This document shows, one piece after another, positions 46,301 through 57,386 of a DNA stretch of 64,000 nucleotides (position 1 is its first letter; every line of letters starts with the position of its first letter). The notes beneath the pieces are model-generated. The model was not told the origin of the DNA. It worked only from the letters and a program-made list of their open reading frames with translations, and made no database searches. The translations under genes and the position numbers were made by a program. Origin of the DNA: Phoebastria nigripes (Eukaryota; Chordata; Aves; Procellariiformes; Diomedeidae); assembly GCA_035582835.1 (NCBI GenBank), contig JAYKAV010003099.1, positions 2,960,136 to 3,024,135 on the forward strand, in the 5' to 3' direction.

Positions 46301-49300
46301 TGTTTAAACCTAGATGCTCTGACATTTTAAATAAAATTTCCAGGCTGAGCTAGTGTCTGAGAAGTCCAACACAGCCCAGGCATGTTAGTCACTAACCAAA
46401 GTAATTTCCAGCTACTTGAAGCAAAAACTGGGTTTAACCTCAGCAACAGACACAACTGCTAAGAAATTAACGAACCCCAAGCTTTTCACAGTTCCTCATT
46501 TTCCAAGAATTTTATTTTATTTCAGTCCTTGTCTTTCCCTGCTCTCTCCTAAGCTCCCAGCACAGGGAACTGCTCCCACACAGGCACACAGAACTCGACC
46601 ATTCCTTTACCTGACAAAGGCCAGGAACTCTTCTCGGCTGCACTGTGACCAGGTGAGGTCAATGCTGTTGTGGTTTCCTGCTGAACCCATGATGTAACCG
46701 CTACTGCTGCACCGATTCCCCTCACCATCGTGGGGGATTCCAAGACTGTAACAGAAGAAGCCCAGTGCCCTGAGGAGAAGAAACCCAGAGGCTGGGTTCC
46801 CACAGAGCCTCTCTTCTCTAAACAAGGACTGAGCTCCCTCTGCAACCTTTCCTTCTACTGTTGTCACAAAAGTTTTCTCTCCTCTTTGCAGCTTCTAATT
46901 GTCACAGAGCATGCAGGAATGCAAGAAATGCAAGGAACTCTTTCCAAAAGTTTTGAATAATCTATGGGAAACCCCCTGTTATGCCAAGAGATCCTTTTCC
47001 TTCTTCAGAAACTCTTAAACTGGGGAATGTTTTTACCTGAATAAAACATACTGGGCTGGCTCTGGGGCTTTCCTACTGACCTGTGCCCAATCTCATGGGC
47101 TATGGTGACTCCAAGGTCAAAGCCAGTGTCCTGGGTAATAACACAGCTCCAGAAGGAGGAGCAGACTCCACCTAATTGAGTCACTCCACGTAGCTCCTTG
47201 TTGCCATCAGGTAACTCCAGGTCAAACCTAAAGTAAGGGAGACAGATACAGAGGAAAGAGCAAAGAACCATTGCACCTAATAAAGTCAGGTCTAGACATT
47301 CAACTGAATTAATTTGCACTTTCCTGATCTAACTTTGCCAGCTACCTAACATTTCTTTTGACACATGGAGTTCCCTGGGGCAAGATAGTAGCAGTAGGGT
47401 CCCACGAGTACCTCACTGTTCAAAATTTGTGGTGATTCTACATTAAAAAATCCCGATGTCCCCAGACAAGCAGAATAGAATAAAATGACCTAATCCTATT
47501 TGCAAAAGACAGAGCAGTATCATCATCTCTTTGAAGAAAGAGCACCAAAACAAAGCCATTACACTCAATAAAAGTTTGCCTTCGACACATTTAGCCAAGG
47601 CAATTTAGAGCAAGGAGCCTGAAAGTCAGACAAAATGTCTGAGTCAGAGTAGCACTAGAAATCTTCCACAGAAAACACCAGTGGGTTTTCACTTCCAGTT
47701 ACTGTTCGACTTTTCTGCCCACAAAAAGCTGCAGTGGGTTTGGCTGTGCTGCTCTGGAAGCACACAATGTCTGCTCAAGTCTGGCTGGTCAGTGCTTGGG
47801 GAGTTCTCCAGTTCCTTCAGAAACTGAAGAAACAGCACCTCTGACTAACTGCATTACACTAAGGGCAGGAGAATCAACCCCAAACAGGAGAATCAACCCA
47901 TTTCCAAAGAATCTGTGATGCCCAACTGCTGGAAGACCCAGTGCAAATCACTGTCACTGCGCTGACAGCTGACAGCAATGGCTGCATTTCCAGACCTCTC
48001 CCAGGGCAAGGGAGCTTCAGTACCTGGTGACATAGAGGACAATGTCAGCGTGCTGGGGGTCAGAGTCATTCTGGGGGTTGACCTTCTTGCTCCATTCACA
48101 AACACTGATTAGCGAGGAGGTGATATTTGTTGTGATGTTTACCTCTGCCTAGAGTGAAGGCACATGCTTGCACATTTCATACAGCTTTTAGCAACTCCTT
48201 GGACAACACTTGAACAGAGTCCTCCCTGCTTACCTCTGGTTCTCTCAAAACAAGCATTTGCATAAGATGAACCCTGAAATGAGCGCCCAGTGAGGCATCT
48301 CTCAGCAGCTCTGCCCCCTGTTAAGAGATAGAAAGGATTCAATAAAGAAGGCACCTCGGTGACTCCCACTACCTGTTCTCAATAACAGGGCTGCATTCAC
48401 TGCAAAGGTAACACACCTGGTAATCATAAGGGGCAACTATAAAATCACCGGGAAGTACAACATTAAAGTATGCACTACAAATGTAAATAAATCTGTCAAC
48501 AGATGAGAACTGTTGTTAGACTTTAAGATACTCTGAAGCAGAAAGAAGAATCTGCATGGAAAACAGTTTCATAGGGTAGGAGAGTGAATGCTAAAGACTT
48601 TTTTGCAATACACCCACACAGAAAATGCATAAACAAATTCTTAATAATAGCAAAGGGAAACATTTAGAGAAATTCTGTAATAGAAATAAAATGTTGAAAT
48701 GTAAAATGTGAGATTAATTCAAGNGGATCTGGTTCAACCTCACTGAAAGCAACAGGGACTGGATCAAAGCTCTGGTGATAAAACTCTTGCTACTGTATCT
48801 GACATACAACAGTATTAGTAATGAAATGAAGAGCTACATTTTCTACGTGGGTTTTAAGGCTAAAACCCCAAAGCTTCCAAAATCCACTTTTACCCATGCA
48901 GCTCCTTGTACAAGGGAAAGCTTGCCATGCAGTGCCAAGGGAAGCAGAGAGGAACACCCTGCACATAAGCAGTGCTCTGTACTAGGAGCAGGTAACCACA
49001 AACACCTCTGAAAGTGCACTCACAGAGGCCCATCTACCTGTGACGCTGTGAGCTCTCACACTGGGACAGCAATCCAAACAGAAAGCTACTCACAATGTTC
49101 AGGTTGGCGAGAATATATCGCTCTGTGTCCTCTTTGTGGTACAAGTAAACATCTGGACCTGCTACGACCATCAGCTCCAGATGTTTGACGGCTCCCTCAG
49201 CCCTCTTCTGCAGGCGAGAAGGAAACCGCCCTGCTGAACAGCACAAAGGGACACAGGGAGTTTAAAATGCAAGACAACATAAAGGCTCCTACAGATCCAC

Positions 49301-51557
49301 TCCCTTTTCCTGAAAGACTAGAATAATCCAGCTGGAAGACCACTCCTCCAGTTGCTTGCTCAGGTTTCCCACTTCTGTTGGTTTCTTTCACCTGCCAGCA
49401 TCCTTAATAACAGCTTATGCTATCAAAATAACAAATACCTAATGAAAACACACTATTTTGGTCTTTTCCAACCTTAATGATTCTATGATTCTGTTCTATG
49501 ATTTACACCTCAGTGAGGTGAGAAACGTCTATCAAGTATACTCATATATTTGTAGATATGATTTTTTCCTCTGAGCTCATGCAAGCAACCCCACTACCAG
49601 GGGACAGCTTTTCCAAGCAAAACAAGCAGGGCTTCCTCTCCATGTACGTTACCTCTTGCTGTATTTGCCTCTCTCGCGGCACTTCTGAAGAGAATGTGGG
49701 GTCTGGAGAAGCTGAGGTCCTTCAGCAGGGCCACATCTTTGCTTCTGATAGGCCTGATATGAATATTTTCCTCATCTGCAATGACGACTCCTTGCTAAAG
49801 GAGATGAAATCCATCCCTGAGTTATTCCAAAGACACATGCTATCAACGGAGAACTGTGCCACATCCTTCCTGTTTCTCCTTTGTAACGCTCGGATTTATT
49901 AAATGGATGGTTCACATATGTTTGGGGCATCAAGCTGCAAACCCACAAAGGCTGTAAACACTTGTAAGAATAAGTTCAGTGCATACTCACCAGCTGCCCT
50001 TCACAGTAAGTGACTCTACACTTAGCCCCAGGAGGTTGCAGTGGATTTCCACCTGCAAAGCAGTTGCCTGAGAATCGCTTCAGTAAGCTAAAGGAAGAGT
50101 TCACCACTTGATTGCTCACAAAGGAAGAGGAAAAGAGGGAATGGTCCTCTAGAAATTCAAAGGCATAGAGTTCTCCCCAGGCCTCAATGGAGCAGTGTTG
50201 AATCCGACAGGACGTCAGCCCAATCTGTTCTTCACAAGGGCAAGTTGGCTCAGCAATAACAAACTCAGGTACTGAAAGAAATGAAACAAGACCAGAACAA
50301 AGGGAACAGTTATGAGCAACAACGATACACAGAAAACAAATGTAATGATTTATCTCCCTAGGAAAAAATACTCTCCAAATGACAACCGTGGCCTTTCAGG
50401 GTCATCATGTCAACAGTCAAAGAACTTCTGTGCTTTCATGTATTCCAAAGCGAGGATAATCTGATTGGGAACAGACAACAGCTCTGAAACTGGCTCCCGA
50501 TTTATCTGCGCTTTTGCTCTCTCGATAAGGAGAACAGTTCATTTGACAAAGGCTGAGACAGTTTTACTTCCTCAGATGTTAAGTATTACTGAGGGAGAAT
50601 TATCATAATCCAGACAGAGACACAGGGATGAGCACTAGGTGAACTCACAAGTAGACAATACCCTTCCTTTAAGGATTTGAGAGTTCAAAACATATCTTTA
50701 TTCTGAACTATCATCAATCCAGACCCAGAACACCAGCCTCTCCACGTGTTTATTTTAAAAAAATTAACAAGTGCATTTAAACTATTCTTAGTCTAAAGCT
50801 TCCCACTCAGAAGACCTGGATCTGTTAATCTCGTAGAAAAATGCCAATACAGAGAATGAGAACTGCAGCAGAAATGTGCAAAAAGATTTATCATATCTCC
50901 TTCAGCAGATTTTAAATACTGACCCAGTTCTTCAACCGCTTTCACACTGAAACATGGATTGCCTCACTGAGTAATTTGACTCAGAAATGCTAAATTCTTG
51001 TCAGATCAGGGTTCGTTAATAAGTGTTCTTAGCGTTATCAAACGTACAGGATTAGAAATAAACTGAGAGATGTGTTCCAAAATCAAGAAGGAATGAGCCC
51101 TGCATACCATCAGACACTGAGCTGCTTCCAAAATAAGAGAAAACATCTTCCGCATCCAAAGCGCCGAGAAATTTCTGCAAGAAGAAGAATAGCTTTACAT
51201 TTTTTTAAGAAAAACAAATGGATACAAGACTATCGCTTAACTGAACCTAACCTGGAAGGAACGCCAGCGAACAACTCAACGAGTACCGATGCCAAGTTCT
51301 CATGGCTTTATTTTGCACTAAGCATGGGCTGCACAACAGCCACCCAGAGGAAACAGCTTTATCTTCTTGATTAGTGAGGTTTGATGGATTTTGGCTTAGA
51401 ACACGTTATGTTGTCTCTTCATTTTTTTCCTAGAAATAAAAAAAGCTTCCTGGAAAATGCATTTTCTGGAGGTCAAACTCACCTCTTGGAAAGCCGACGG
51501 CCAGCAGAACCCCAAGGGGAGCATCACGAGCGCCCGGATCGTCAAGCTGACGATCAT
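31950..51557 (-). CDS. ADAMTS13: ADAMTS13, von Willebrand factor-cleaving metalloprotease
   Basis: Thirty coding exons join in consistent phase to 1464 residues (human 1427, 29 exons). In order: 51483-51557, 51108-51174, 49991-50271, 49653-49794, 49094-49233, 48234-48317, 48024-48148, 47081-47227, 46611-46745, 45910-46060, 45141-45245, 44516-44667, 44333-44396, 43656-43782, 43284-43432, 41784-41904, 41001-41081, 40547-40728, 39968-40103, 38033-38162, 37175-37364, 36534-36651, 36050-36179, 35675-35854, 34882-35086, 34073-34382, 33558-33704, 32902-33078, 32372-32556, 31950-32108. It is a secreted zinc protease that cleaves VWF multimers in plasma. Order: signal peptide, prodomain, catalytic domain with HEIGHSLGIPHD (349-360), disintegrin-like, TSR1, Cys-rich, spacer, six more TSRs, two CUBs. 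Unusual: a long prodomain and one TSR fewer than human. Start and first donor fit a signal peptide. The first exon faces REXO4 head to head. Confidence 0.95.
34073..40103 (-). other. ADAMTS13: ADAMTS13 exons 19-26: C-terminal thrombospondin type 1 repeats
   Basis: Six repeats follow the spacer: [11 protein letters not shown] (exons 19-20), [10 protein letters not shown] (21), [10 protein letters not shown] (22-23), [10 protein letters not shown] (24), [10 protein letters not shown] (25) and CSTSCGNG (25-26). With TSR1 this makes seven, against eight in human. By similarity (CPLGWDK against human CPPGWGH) exon 21 corresponds to human TSR4, so the missing one is TSR3. One codon of exon 24 contains an unresolved first base (NAG) and one codon of exon 25 an N. 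Confidence 0.85.
37575..38527. repeat. 92-bp inverted repeat flanking ADAMTS13 exon 20
   Basis: The arm 37575-37666 and the arm 38436-38527 are reverse complements with about three mismatches in 92 bases. The 769-bp interval contains exon 20 (38033-38162). One arm lies in the intron after exon 20 and one in the intron before it. No coding content and no recognised transposon family. An RNA transcript could fold across the exon. Confidence 0.9.
39968..43782 (-). other. ADAMTS13: ADAMTS13 exons 14-19: Cys-rich and spacer domains
   Basis: The Cys-rich part reads [43 protein letters not shown] and [11 protein letters not shown]. The spacer contains [28 protein letters not shown] and VYRRYAKEY. 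Arg779, Arg780, Tyr781 and Tyr785 match the human VWF-binding exosite (Arg659, Arg660, Tyr661, Tyr665). The human RGD tripeptide in the Cys-rich domain is RED here. For exon 16 the downstream donor at 41783 keeps the frame and the conserved GSYTEGKAK, so it was preferred over an internal GTGAGT at 41817. Confidence 0.9.
42250..42268 (+). repeat. poly(A) tract in ADAMTS13 intron 15
   Basis: A run of about 19 A in the 1.4-kb intron between exons 15 and 16. It is simple sequence only. Confidence 0.8.
44333..45245 (-). other. ADAMTS13: ADAMTS13 exons 11-13: disintegrin-like domain and TSR1
   Basis: Exon 11 codes [15 protein letters not shown]; Arg469, Leu470 and Val472 correspond to the human exosite-1 residues Arg349, Leu350 and Val352 that contact VWF. 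Exon 12 codes WCSKGQC and the TSR1 core [17 protein letters not shown]; one codon here contains an N (GNG), so one residue is unknown. Exon 13 completes TSR1 with [11 protein letters not shown] and EMCNTQ. Confidence 0.9.
45910..49233 (-). other. ADAMTS13: ADAMTS13 exons 5-10: metalloprotease domain
   Basis: The block reads [59 protein letters not shown], then HEIGH at the end of exon 8 and SLGIPHDG at the start of exon 9. Together these form the zinc motif HExxHxxGxxHD. YIMGSAG supplies the Met-turn. Exon 10 ends [15 protein letters not shown], at the boundary to the disintegrin-like domain. All splice sites are GT-AG. Confidence 0.93.
49094..51557 (-). other. ADAMTS13: ADAMTS13 exons 1-5: signal peptide, full-length prodomain and processing site
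   Basis: Exon 1 codes a hydrophobic signal peptide ([17 protein letters not shown]...). Exon 2 contains DAEDVFSYF, equivalent to the human short propeptide (...QAVSSYL). Exons 3 and 4 add about 141 residues, including [17 protein letters not shown], a Cys-rich [12 protein letters not shown] motif and [11 protein letters not shown]. These resemble the M12B/reprolysin propeptide found in other ADAMTS proteases and are absent from human ADAMTS13. The exon phases are 0, 1, 0, 1, 0 and leave no stop. Exon 5 carries the dibasic RLQKR (195-199) before [13 protein letters not shown], the mature catalytic domain. Confidence 0.85.
49460..49502 (+). mobile_element. CR1 LINE 3' tail (truncated)
   Basis: The sequence GGTCTTTTCCAACCTTAATG followed by repeats of ATTCTATG is the characteristic 3' end of avian CR1 elements. 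Only the tail is recognisable. It sits in the ADAMTS13 intron between exons 4 and 5. Confidence 0.85.
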
Positions 51558-52168
51558 GCTGGAGGAGTTGCAACCAGCGCCGCGGAGTCAGCGCCAGCCC
51601 AGGGGTGATTAAGACGATGTTTGGCTCAAGGCATCACGTGGAGCGGAAGGGAAGAGTACAGGGTTTAAACAAACAGGGGAGCTGATCCTCTGCAGAGAGG
51701 GGCAGTCGGGGGGAACGGCCTGCAGCCGGAGGCTTTACAGAACAGCTGGAGGAAGGGAGGTTTTGCGCAATGTTTGCAACTTTACTGCAGCCAAAGAGCG
51801 CGGCAATAACGAGCTTTGAGCCAGTCTTAGCAGCCAAACACACAAGGGGCAATTTGCAGGGGGAAAGGGGCTCTGTTCCGTTCAACCTGGGGCCTGACAG
51901 GCCCCACGCCTCCGCCACAGCAGCGGGGGTGAACCCACACCGGCTGCCGGGCCAAGCCACACCGGCTGCCGGGCCCCCACCGGGGCAGGCCCCGGCCTCA
52001 CACGGCCAGCAGGCCCCGCAGCCCGGAACCGAAGCGCGCGTCGCCGTTCCCCGCCGGGCCGGTGCGCCGCTGCTCGGTCCCGGTCCCGGCGTGGCGGGGA
52101 GCGGTAGCCCCGGCCCGGTTGGGACTCGCTTCCCCCGCCCCGGCGGCCCCGCGGTGGGGTCGGGCTGC
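51558..52168. promoter_or_regulatory. divergent CpG-rich promoter of ADAMTS13 and REXO4
   Basis: The ADAMTS13 start codon (minus strand, 51557) and the REXO4 start codon (plus strand, 52169) are 611 bp apart, head to head. From about 51880 through REXO4 exon 1 the DNA is very GC-rich with many CpG. No TATA box is apparent near either start. A shared CpG-island promoter is the simplest reading; transcription start sites cannot be placed. Confidence 0.7.
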
Positions 52169-52667
52169 ATGGCGAAGCAGAGCCCCGCGGAGCCCGAGGC
52201 CCGCAGGAAGGGCAGGAGGAGGAAGAGGAGGAGGAAGGTCTGGCGCGGCCGCGGGGAAGCGGCGACGGGGGCCGCGCCGAAAGGCCCCGACATGGCGGCG
52301 GCAGCTCGGCCCCGCAGCCCCCGGGAGTTCTCCGCCAACTGGAAGGCGCTGCAGGAGGTGAGGGGGACGGGGGGGATGCGCCTGGGGCGAGCCGGAGCCA
52401 TCCTCCGGGGCGGGCCGGGGCCATGCTGTCATTACGTGAATGCGGTTCCACTTTGTATGTAGTAATTAAAAAAAAAACAAAAACAAAAACAAAACAAAAA
52501 AAAATCTCTGTCAATAAATCAAGTGCTGGGGGCAGGGATCTGGGACATCCCGTTGCGGGTAATTCCCCTAGAGCCAGCTAGAGAGCGCAGGGCCACTTGG
52601 CCCTCAGGCAGAATGCCAGGAGCCCTCGGGCACGATGGCAGGGTCAGACACAGAGGGAGATAATCCT

Positions 52668-52698
<31 letters not shown>

Positions 52699-55600
52699 TT
52701 TTGTCGTTTTAGCTACTGAAACAAAAAGCAGATAGCTCCAACGAGTCTCTGTCTGCATGTCAAACATGCACCAAAAAGAAGCATCCACTCCAAGCGGAAA
52801 ATAGCCAAGAAGTCCCAGCTATCAATGGGAACAGGAATGTGGTAAAGGCCAAATCCACAAATAAAATGGACAATGGTTCTGCTAAAGACAATCCTCCTTT
52901 GGCTAAGCCAAAATCCAAGAGGGTTGCAATGGATAAGAATTTAAATGGCACCAAAAGCGATGGAAAAGGCTGCAAAAAAAAAAAGAAAAATGGCAATATT
53001 TTAAAGGAGAAAGGTGATATAAAACATAAGAGGAGGAAAGCTGAAGAACATGCGGAGCAGCAACCCAAAGAGTGAGTACTTCAGGCATCGTACACATATG
53101 CGAATATGTATTTTGGGAGGTGTACCTAGGGAGCACAGAGCAGTACGTTCAAAACAGCTGCACTCTTCCAGACTAAATTTTGGGAGAAATAAGATGCATG
53201 CTGGCCCTACTCCTCAGATATAGCAATGAACCTGCATAGGTGACAGTACTAGACTAATTTTCACGGAGCTAATTTCTTGATTTAAAAAATAAATATTCTT
53301 TTCCTACACTATAAAGATGCAAGAGTGCTTTAAGACCGTTAAATGTAATTAAATCTGTACTTACTAGGGCTGAAATCTGGTTTGATGACGTTGATCCAAA
53401 AGATATTGAAGCAGCAATAGGACCTGAAGCGGCAAAAATTGCTAGAAGAAATCTGGGACTTGAAACAGGCCAATCCGAACAGTCTGTGGAGCAGGTGCTG
53501 GTTAAAGAAAAGGCTTCTGAAGGGTGAGTGGCATTCCAGCAGGAGGGATGGCAGCAGAGGCATCGAGATTATCTTCTAACTACTGTGATTTGCAGGTGCA
53601 CAGCGTAAGCTGACATCTCCCCGAGTCTGCTGACAGACAAATTGCCGAGTTTTCCCCATTCGTATCAACGCATGAACCTTGTGAACTCCACTATGCGGTC
53701 CCTGTAACAGAGGTGTCACCAAGCTGTCCTTTGTCTTTTAGGCTGACACGAGCTGTAGCCATGGACTGTGAGATGGTGGGAGTGGGACCCAAGGGTGAAG
53801 ACAGCATTGTGGCTCGTGTGTCCATCGTGAACCAATTTGGAAAGTGCATTTATGACAAGTATGTCAAGCCTACAGAAGAGGTGACTGATTACAGAACAGC
53901 TGTTAGTGGCATACGCCCTGAGAATATAAATACAGGTAGGAGGTTTTTTNCCCCAAAATATTCTTTAAGGAGGGAGAATTTAACAGGCTATCAGAGAGGC
54001 CTCGTTGGCTGAGCTTGGATAAGTTTTAGACCTATTTTGGGAAATGGAAAACAAAATGTAGTCTGAATGCTAAGAAAAATTATGCGAAGAAGTACTTTTT
54101 ACGGAGTAGTCACTAATGACCTAGAAGAAATTAACTCATGGATTATGGTATGGGAATAATAGGAAGTTTATTTCCTTTTAGTGCTGTGCTCTTCGTGGAA
54201 TTCTCTATGCTCTTGTAACAAGCAGAGGATTTAGTGTACTGTACAAATTTGTATAACTACAGTCCCAGGGACACAACTGCCTTCACAAAAAAGATGCAGT
54301 GTTTTAACTGTAGTTTGCTTAGTTGTCTTATCCATCTAATGGAAAGCGTTTCATTGTGTGATATTTTTAGGTGAAGATTTTAGAACAGTTCAGAAGGAGG
54401 TCGCTGACATCTTGAATGGAAGGATTTTAGTTGGACATGCTTTACGCAATGATCTAAAGGTACATGGCTGCAGATTTGTTATTTTGAAGACAAGGCTCCA
54501 AAAATTTAAGATGGATTAAATTTCTAATAGATCTTTCTGGATCAGATGAACACACCTAAACTCCTAGAAACTACAGCTTTATCACTGTTACCTCAGTTTC
54601 TTGTTATTTCATGCTGCACCAGGTATAGCCCTAGTCACTTGCCCACTAAAGTTCTTCAACTTCCAAACTCTGTTGCTAGTAGCACTGATCTGCTTACTAA
54701 AGAGCCAGGAAAGAAACAGAATGATGAAAAAACTGTTTGCACGCGTTGCTTAGCCCCCAAAGCTCAGCAGTCTGGTTGTGTTACCAGAGACAGGGATCTT
54801 ATGTCATGCTGTACCAGCACTACAGGTAGTCTCTACAGGTGGTGTCTCCAGATTCAGTTCTGTTTCTTACGCTAACTAGAACTGTGGTTCTTGAATCCAG
54901 CCAGTGTCTGGATAATCTTGGTCCTGTCCATTCATGGTTTTGAACTACCTCTTACAACAGAGGGAAGGAAAGAGCAGGAAGCTGTACATTCAGCTGTATA
55001 AATTTCCATACAACAGCACGCTTTGGACTGGAAATGTAATTTCTTCTAGGTCCTATTTCTTGATCATCCTAAGAAGAAAATACGTGACACACAAAGATAC
55101 AAGCCTTTCAGACAGAGAGTCAAGGTAAGAAACTGACAGGAAGGTGCATCTCAATGAACTGCCTCTCGAGCAGCTGACTCCCAGCTGCTAGCTCACTCCT
55201 CCTCCACTTGCCCTGACCTGACCCTCTTCCTTCTTTGCTGGGGGAAAAAGCAGGGATGCCTGCTTTTTGTCTTTTGGAAATACTAGTCTAGTTGAATGCT
55301 TACTCAGTGTTTGAAATATATCAATAAGTTACTTGGTTCAGTACAAACATTACCAGTAATACCTGTGCACAAAATGCAGTGGCTCTCCCGTTCTTTAGCA
55401 CTTGCATGTTCTTTATAATGCTTTTCTGGATAGCAAAATAGGACAGTACAGTTCTACTTACAGTAAGGCTTATGTGATCTTCTTAATAGTATCATTTCCA
55501 TGGGGATATAAAAAATTAGATGGCTTCAACTTTCTGCTTAGACTGCAGGAGCGAAGGTTCAGATTATAGGGAGATATTTTAAGTTCATAACTATATACTC

Positions 55601-56782
55601 AGGTTTTCTTTTTCACAACAAAGCACCCCAAACATAAATCTTAGGGTTATGGTAATACATAGAAAATCCTCTCAGCAGTGCATAAATCTCCTAATTCATT
55701 AATTAGTTCTTGACAGTTCACCAGTAGAAGCTGAGATGTGCTATACTTTGAGGAATACACTTAATTTAGTATTTGTATATATATACACACACATCTATAT
55801 ATATATTTCAAGTAGTGTGAGACAGCATGATTCTATCTTTTCTGTTTCTAGAATGCACGGCCATCATTGAAACTGCTCTGTGAGAGACTGCTAAATGTTC
55901 AAGTACAGACATCAGAGCACTGCTCGGTATGTATCTCATCAGAACATACATTTTTGGGTAGATCAACAAGGTACTACACATCAGCTTTAGGATCTGGGTT
56001 CAGTCCAGAATGCTGTGGCTTCATTCTAGCCTCTCAATGAACATTAGCAAGCTCTGCTTGGACACCAGCGTGCAGTAAGATTGCTGTCTAAGCTTGCTTA
56101 CTGTTATGAGTCTCATACCACTTGGATTATTTCCTTATATTCATAAATTTCTTTTGCACAAGTCAACTGTATTTTGTTTAAATATTAATTCTTGTTATTT
56201 TAAGATCCCTGAGGAAAAAAGTAATTCTGAAGTATCAACTTGCCATACCTTAAAAGCAGCATTCTGCACCGTTGTGCTATGGCGGGTTGGCTAAAATAGT
56301 GTGAGAGCCTACTACTGAATCTCAGCAGTTAGTTCCTTTCTTTCAGTGGACAGGAGGATGTAATAGAGGAATGAACTGAAGAAGCAGGGCAAACTGTGAG
56401 GGTATCTCCAAGATACTGTATCAAGAACATTTTTTCCATTATGGCTTTCCAAGTCACGATCAGAAAGAGAAATGCATAGCCTTGTGGTGGGCCATGCATT
56501 CTGAACACATATTCATCCCCTTCCACTACTCTCAGAACCTAAATCTAGAAAGAGATTATGAAGTGTTAGTTGAAAGGATGTATTAAATGATGGAAGATTT
56601 AGCTGCTTATTAACAATAATGTTCTTAAACCATGTCAGCTATGTTTCATTAAGCCTCCTGTTTGTTCTGTTCTCTTTTAGATTCAGGATGCACAAGCAGC
56701 TATGAGACTATACACCTTAGAGAAAAAGAAATGGGAAGCTGCTGTTAAGAGCAAATCTAACAACAGAAATTGTAAAACTTGA
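52169..56782 (+). CDS. REXO4: REXO4, DEDDh 3'-5' RNA exonuclease
   Basis: Eight coding exons: 52169-52357, 52713-53071, 53368-53523, 53742-53935, 54371-54459, 55050-55124, 55852-55926, 56681-56782. They join in frame to 412 residues (human 422). The basic N-terminus ([12 protein letters not shown]) and Lys-rich exon 2 fit nucleolar targeting. [25 protein letters not shown] is shared with the family. The exonuclease fold shows Exo [28 protein letters not shown] and AVSGIRPEN, Exo [14 protein letters not shown], and Exo [15 protein letters not shown], giving the DEDDh acidic residues and the final His. The ATG at 52169 was chosen because it starts the conserved basic region; another in-frame ATG lies upstream in a compositionally biased frame. 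It shares its promoter region with ADAMTS13 and is convergent with STKLD1. Known homologues act in rRNA processing. Confidence 0.95.
52468..52504 (+). repeat. A-rich (CAAAA) low-complexity tract
   Basis: Short CAAAA/CAAAAA units in REXO4 intron 1. A T-rich tract at 52669-52702 further along merges into the polypyrimidine tract before exon 2. Confidence 0.8.
55775..55806 (+). repeat. TA/CA dinucleotide repeat
   Basis: An imperfect run of TA units, then CA units, then TA units in REXO4 intron 6. It is a microsatellite. Confidence 0.75.
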
Positions 56783-57153
56783 ATACTCTACCCTGTGTTT
56801 TTATCTGCAGCATTTGCTGGTTTCATGTCACATTCCAGGGCAAATTTAGAGATAACTCAGAACTGACAGCAGCTACTTCATAAAATCAAAAGACAATACT
56901 TCCTAACCTGGTACGTGAATGCTGCCATACAAGAATACTGCTAGTATCCCCTTTCTGGATGGTACTATGCCTAATGCCTACTACCGTGTTTAAACAATAC
57001 TTGTAACAAATGCCTGCATTTGCGAAGTACTTCATCAGTTCAATTTCTGCAAAGGAAATATACACTGAATAAGTTAAAAAAAGTGTTTTTAGATTACAAT
57101 AGATGAAGGAAGAAACTGTCATTGCTTTGCTGAAACTCCCAAGACTAAAAATC

Positions 57154-57159
57154 TTTATT
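57154..57159 (-). terminator. STKLD1: candidate poly(A) signal of STKLD1
   Basis: An AATAAA on the minus strand 228 bases after the STKLD1 stop codon. Confidence 0.5.
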
Positions 57160-57386
57160 TCAAATATTTTGAAGTGTACAGAATAAGGTGAATTCTTAAT
57201 TATTGCTGTTAGTCTCACAGTTGTGGTACTTAAGTCAACAGAATATATAACTGTTTATATATTATTAATGGCCCAATATTAATCTTTCTGGGGAGAAAAA
57301 TCTTTTAAAATATTTCTGGAGGATCCAAGCTTTTATATCTGAACCAGAAGTGTACAAGTCTTGTTCTTAGACAAAAAGTTTTTCTT

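Noticed and set aside
47845..47902. Short duplicated block in ADAMTS13 intron 7 (two copies of an AGGAGAATCAACCC-like unit)
   Set aside because: Only two short copies close together; an ordinary small tandem duplication with no visible consequence.
51770..52462. 230-codon plus-strand open frame around REXO4 exon 1
   Set aside because: The upstream part is GC-rich 5' sequence read through and the last part is intron 1. Only 52169-52357 matches REXO4, ending at a GTGAGG donor.
51634..52514. Long minus-strand open frames opposite REXO4 exon 1
   Set aside because: They are antisense shadows in a CpG island, overlapping each other in different frames, with no domain and no fit to ADAMTS13 exon 1.
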